Source of the DNA: Actinomycetota bacterium
GTDB lineage: Bacteria > Actinomycetota > Actinomycetes > Mycobacteriales > Mycobacteriaceae
Direction of reading: 5' to 3'
DNA: 64,000 nucleotides
NCBI GenBank assembly: GCA_018268465.1
Contig: JAFDWN010000049.1
Coordinates: forward strand, 45,199-109,198
In this document: positions 63,372-64,000 of the stretch, one piece after another
Numbering within the stretch: the first letter of the stretch is position 1
How the letters are laid out: every line of letters begins with the position of its first letter
Made by a program: the position numbers and the translations under genes
Notes under the pieces: model-generated
Database searches by the model: none
Told to the model about the DNA's origin: nothing
What the model saw: only the letters and a program-made list of their open reading frames with translations

Positions 63372-64000
63372 ATGGCTATGAATCATCCGGGTACTAACGA
63401 CGCCTTCACGCCGGTCGAGTTCGGCAAGCTCCTGAACAAGGCGCTTCAGTCCGAGTCTGTGGCCTTGCAGGCCACGACCGTCGTTCAGACTGACAAGGTC
63501 GGTGTGACGTTCCCGCTCTGGGAGTCTGACCCGGCAGTGAACTGGCTTGCCGAGCTTGCGACGATCACGGCGACGGACGGCGCTACCTCCGGTGTGCCGG
63601 TGACCCCGAGCAAGGTAGGCGGCATCACCCGTCTGTCCAACGAGCTGGCCGAGGACTCCAGCCCCGCTGTCGCAGAGTTGGCGGTCGGCGGTCTGGTGAA
63701 TCAGATTGCTCACGCGATCGATACCGCGTTCGTCGGCAACACCGTCACCAACGGCCCATCGGGTCTGCTCAGCACCGCCTACTCGGCGGTTGACACCGGC
63801 GCCAGCATCTCCAGCTTGGACCCGTTTATCGCTGCGGTCTACAAGGCCCGGTCGGTCGGGGCAAAGCTGACTTCGTGGGTCATGGACCCGTCTGTCGCCG
63901 AAGCTGTGCAGAAGATCAAGCGGGCTACCGGATCGAATGAGACCTTGATCGACTTCACCGCCAACGGCGATTTGTCTGTCCGTGGCCATGAAAAAGTACC
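63372..64000 (+). CDS. Major capsid protein (HK97 fold), 3' end outside the window
   Basis: About 209 residues are visible from an ATG with AGGAGG nine bases upstream. Features fit the HK97-type actinophage capsid: VQTDKVGVTFPLWESDPAVN, GGITRLSNELAEDS, LVNQIAHAIDTAFVGNT and SWVMDPSVAEAVQKIKRATG. No separate protease or delta-domain is visible; the scaffold-like gene precedes it. Confidence 0.85.
   Translation, partial: MAMNHPGTNDAFTPVEFGKLLNKALQSESVALQATTVVQTDKVGVTFPLWESDPAVNWLAELATITATDGATSGVPVTPSKVGGITRLSNELAEDSSPAVAELAVGGLVNQIAHAIDTAFVGNTVTNGPSGLLSTAYSAVDTGASISSLDPFIAAVYKARSVGAKLTSWVMDPSVAEAVQKIKRATGSNETLIDFTANGDLSVRGHEKV

Larger units (their letters stand above)
58591..64000 (+). mobile_element. 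Phage-satellite-like island (phiRv1/phiRv2 or capsid-forming type), right end outside
   Basis: All genes point right: small proteins, a truncated DinD-like gene, a coiled-coil protein, an SF3/D5 helicase with iterons, zinc-finger proteins, a scaffold-like protein and a major capsid protein. Genes are tightly coupled by four-base overlaps. No integrase, repressor, portal, terminase or tail gene occurs in the visible 5.4 kb. The combination of own replication gene and own capsid in a short span resembles phiRv1/phiRv2 and the capsid-forming satellites. The left edge is placed between bcp and 58591, by inference only. Confidence 0.75.

Noticed and set aside
63167-63397. 76-codon frame between scaffold-like and capsid genes
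   Set aside because: It overlaps the terminator hairpin and the ribosome site and start of the capsid gene in another frame; no ribosome site of its own.

Overview
This is about 64 kb of high-GC actinobacterial chromosome from a fast-growing, Mycolicibacterium-type mycobacterium. Three things support that. The gene order at both ends and in the middle follows the M. tuberculosis stretch Rv2482c to Rv2521 (plsB2-plsC-WS/DGAT; bkdCBA-citE-MaoC-fadE19-accA1-accD1-TetR; Rv2507, Rv2508c, cmrA, Rv2510c, orn, tRNA-His; ldtB, DUF3618, bcp). Mycobacterial families are present (DUF4193, DUF6131, CmrA). Neighbouring genes are very often coupled by ATGA or GTGA stop/start overlaps. Names rest on motifs and gene order read by eye; no database search was run.

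Layout. 1-5.0 kb: leftward phospholipid/triacylglycerol acyltransferase operon, then tRNA-Arg(UCU). 5.4-11.1 kb: accessory genes (LLM oxidoreductase; a TetR-controlled PhyH dioxygenase/APC permease/RidA operon; nitroreductase; DUF4193). 11.1-20.2 kb: a complete mhp meta-cleavage pathway (A, C, B, D, F, E) with an IclR regulator and an MFS transporter. 20.3-24.1 kb: sulfide/persulfide detoxification genes behind two CstR/CsoR-like operators, then a LysR gene. 24.1-34.8 kb: a leftward operon whose content matches the benzylsuccinate beta-oxidation (bbs) module A-B-C-D, E-F and H, with a dicarboxylate-type transporter, an IclR regulator, a hydrolase and an NAD formate dehydrogenase. 35.3-45.6 kb: the conserved branched-chain keto-acid dehydrogenase and leucine/acyl-CoA catabolic operon with its TetR. 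45.6-53.5 kb: conserved housekeeping genes.

Mobile parts. A 2.1-kb, lower-GC islet (53526-55664) sits in tRNA-His between 43-bp direct repeats. It has no integrase and carries a coupled pair: a multi-pass membrane protein and a lysozyme-like protein. From about 58.59 kb to the right edge runs a phage-satellite-like island with a 63-nt element repeated three times, a truncated DinD-like gene, an SF3/D5 helicase followed by iterons, a scaffold-like gene and the start of a major capsid gene. It resembles phiRv1/phiRv2-type or capsid-forming satellite elements.

The strongest candidates for undescribed biology are the bbs-like module in an aerobe, which has pseudo-subunits in both its CoA-transferase and dehydrogenase pairs and may be linked to formate dehydrogenase; the tRNA-His islet pair; the triplicated translation-start cassette in front of mhpE; and the satellite's repeats and probable origin.
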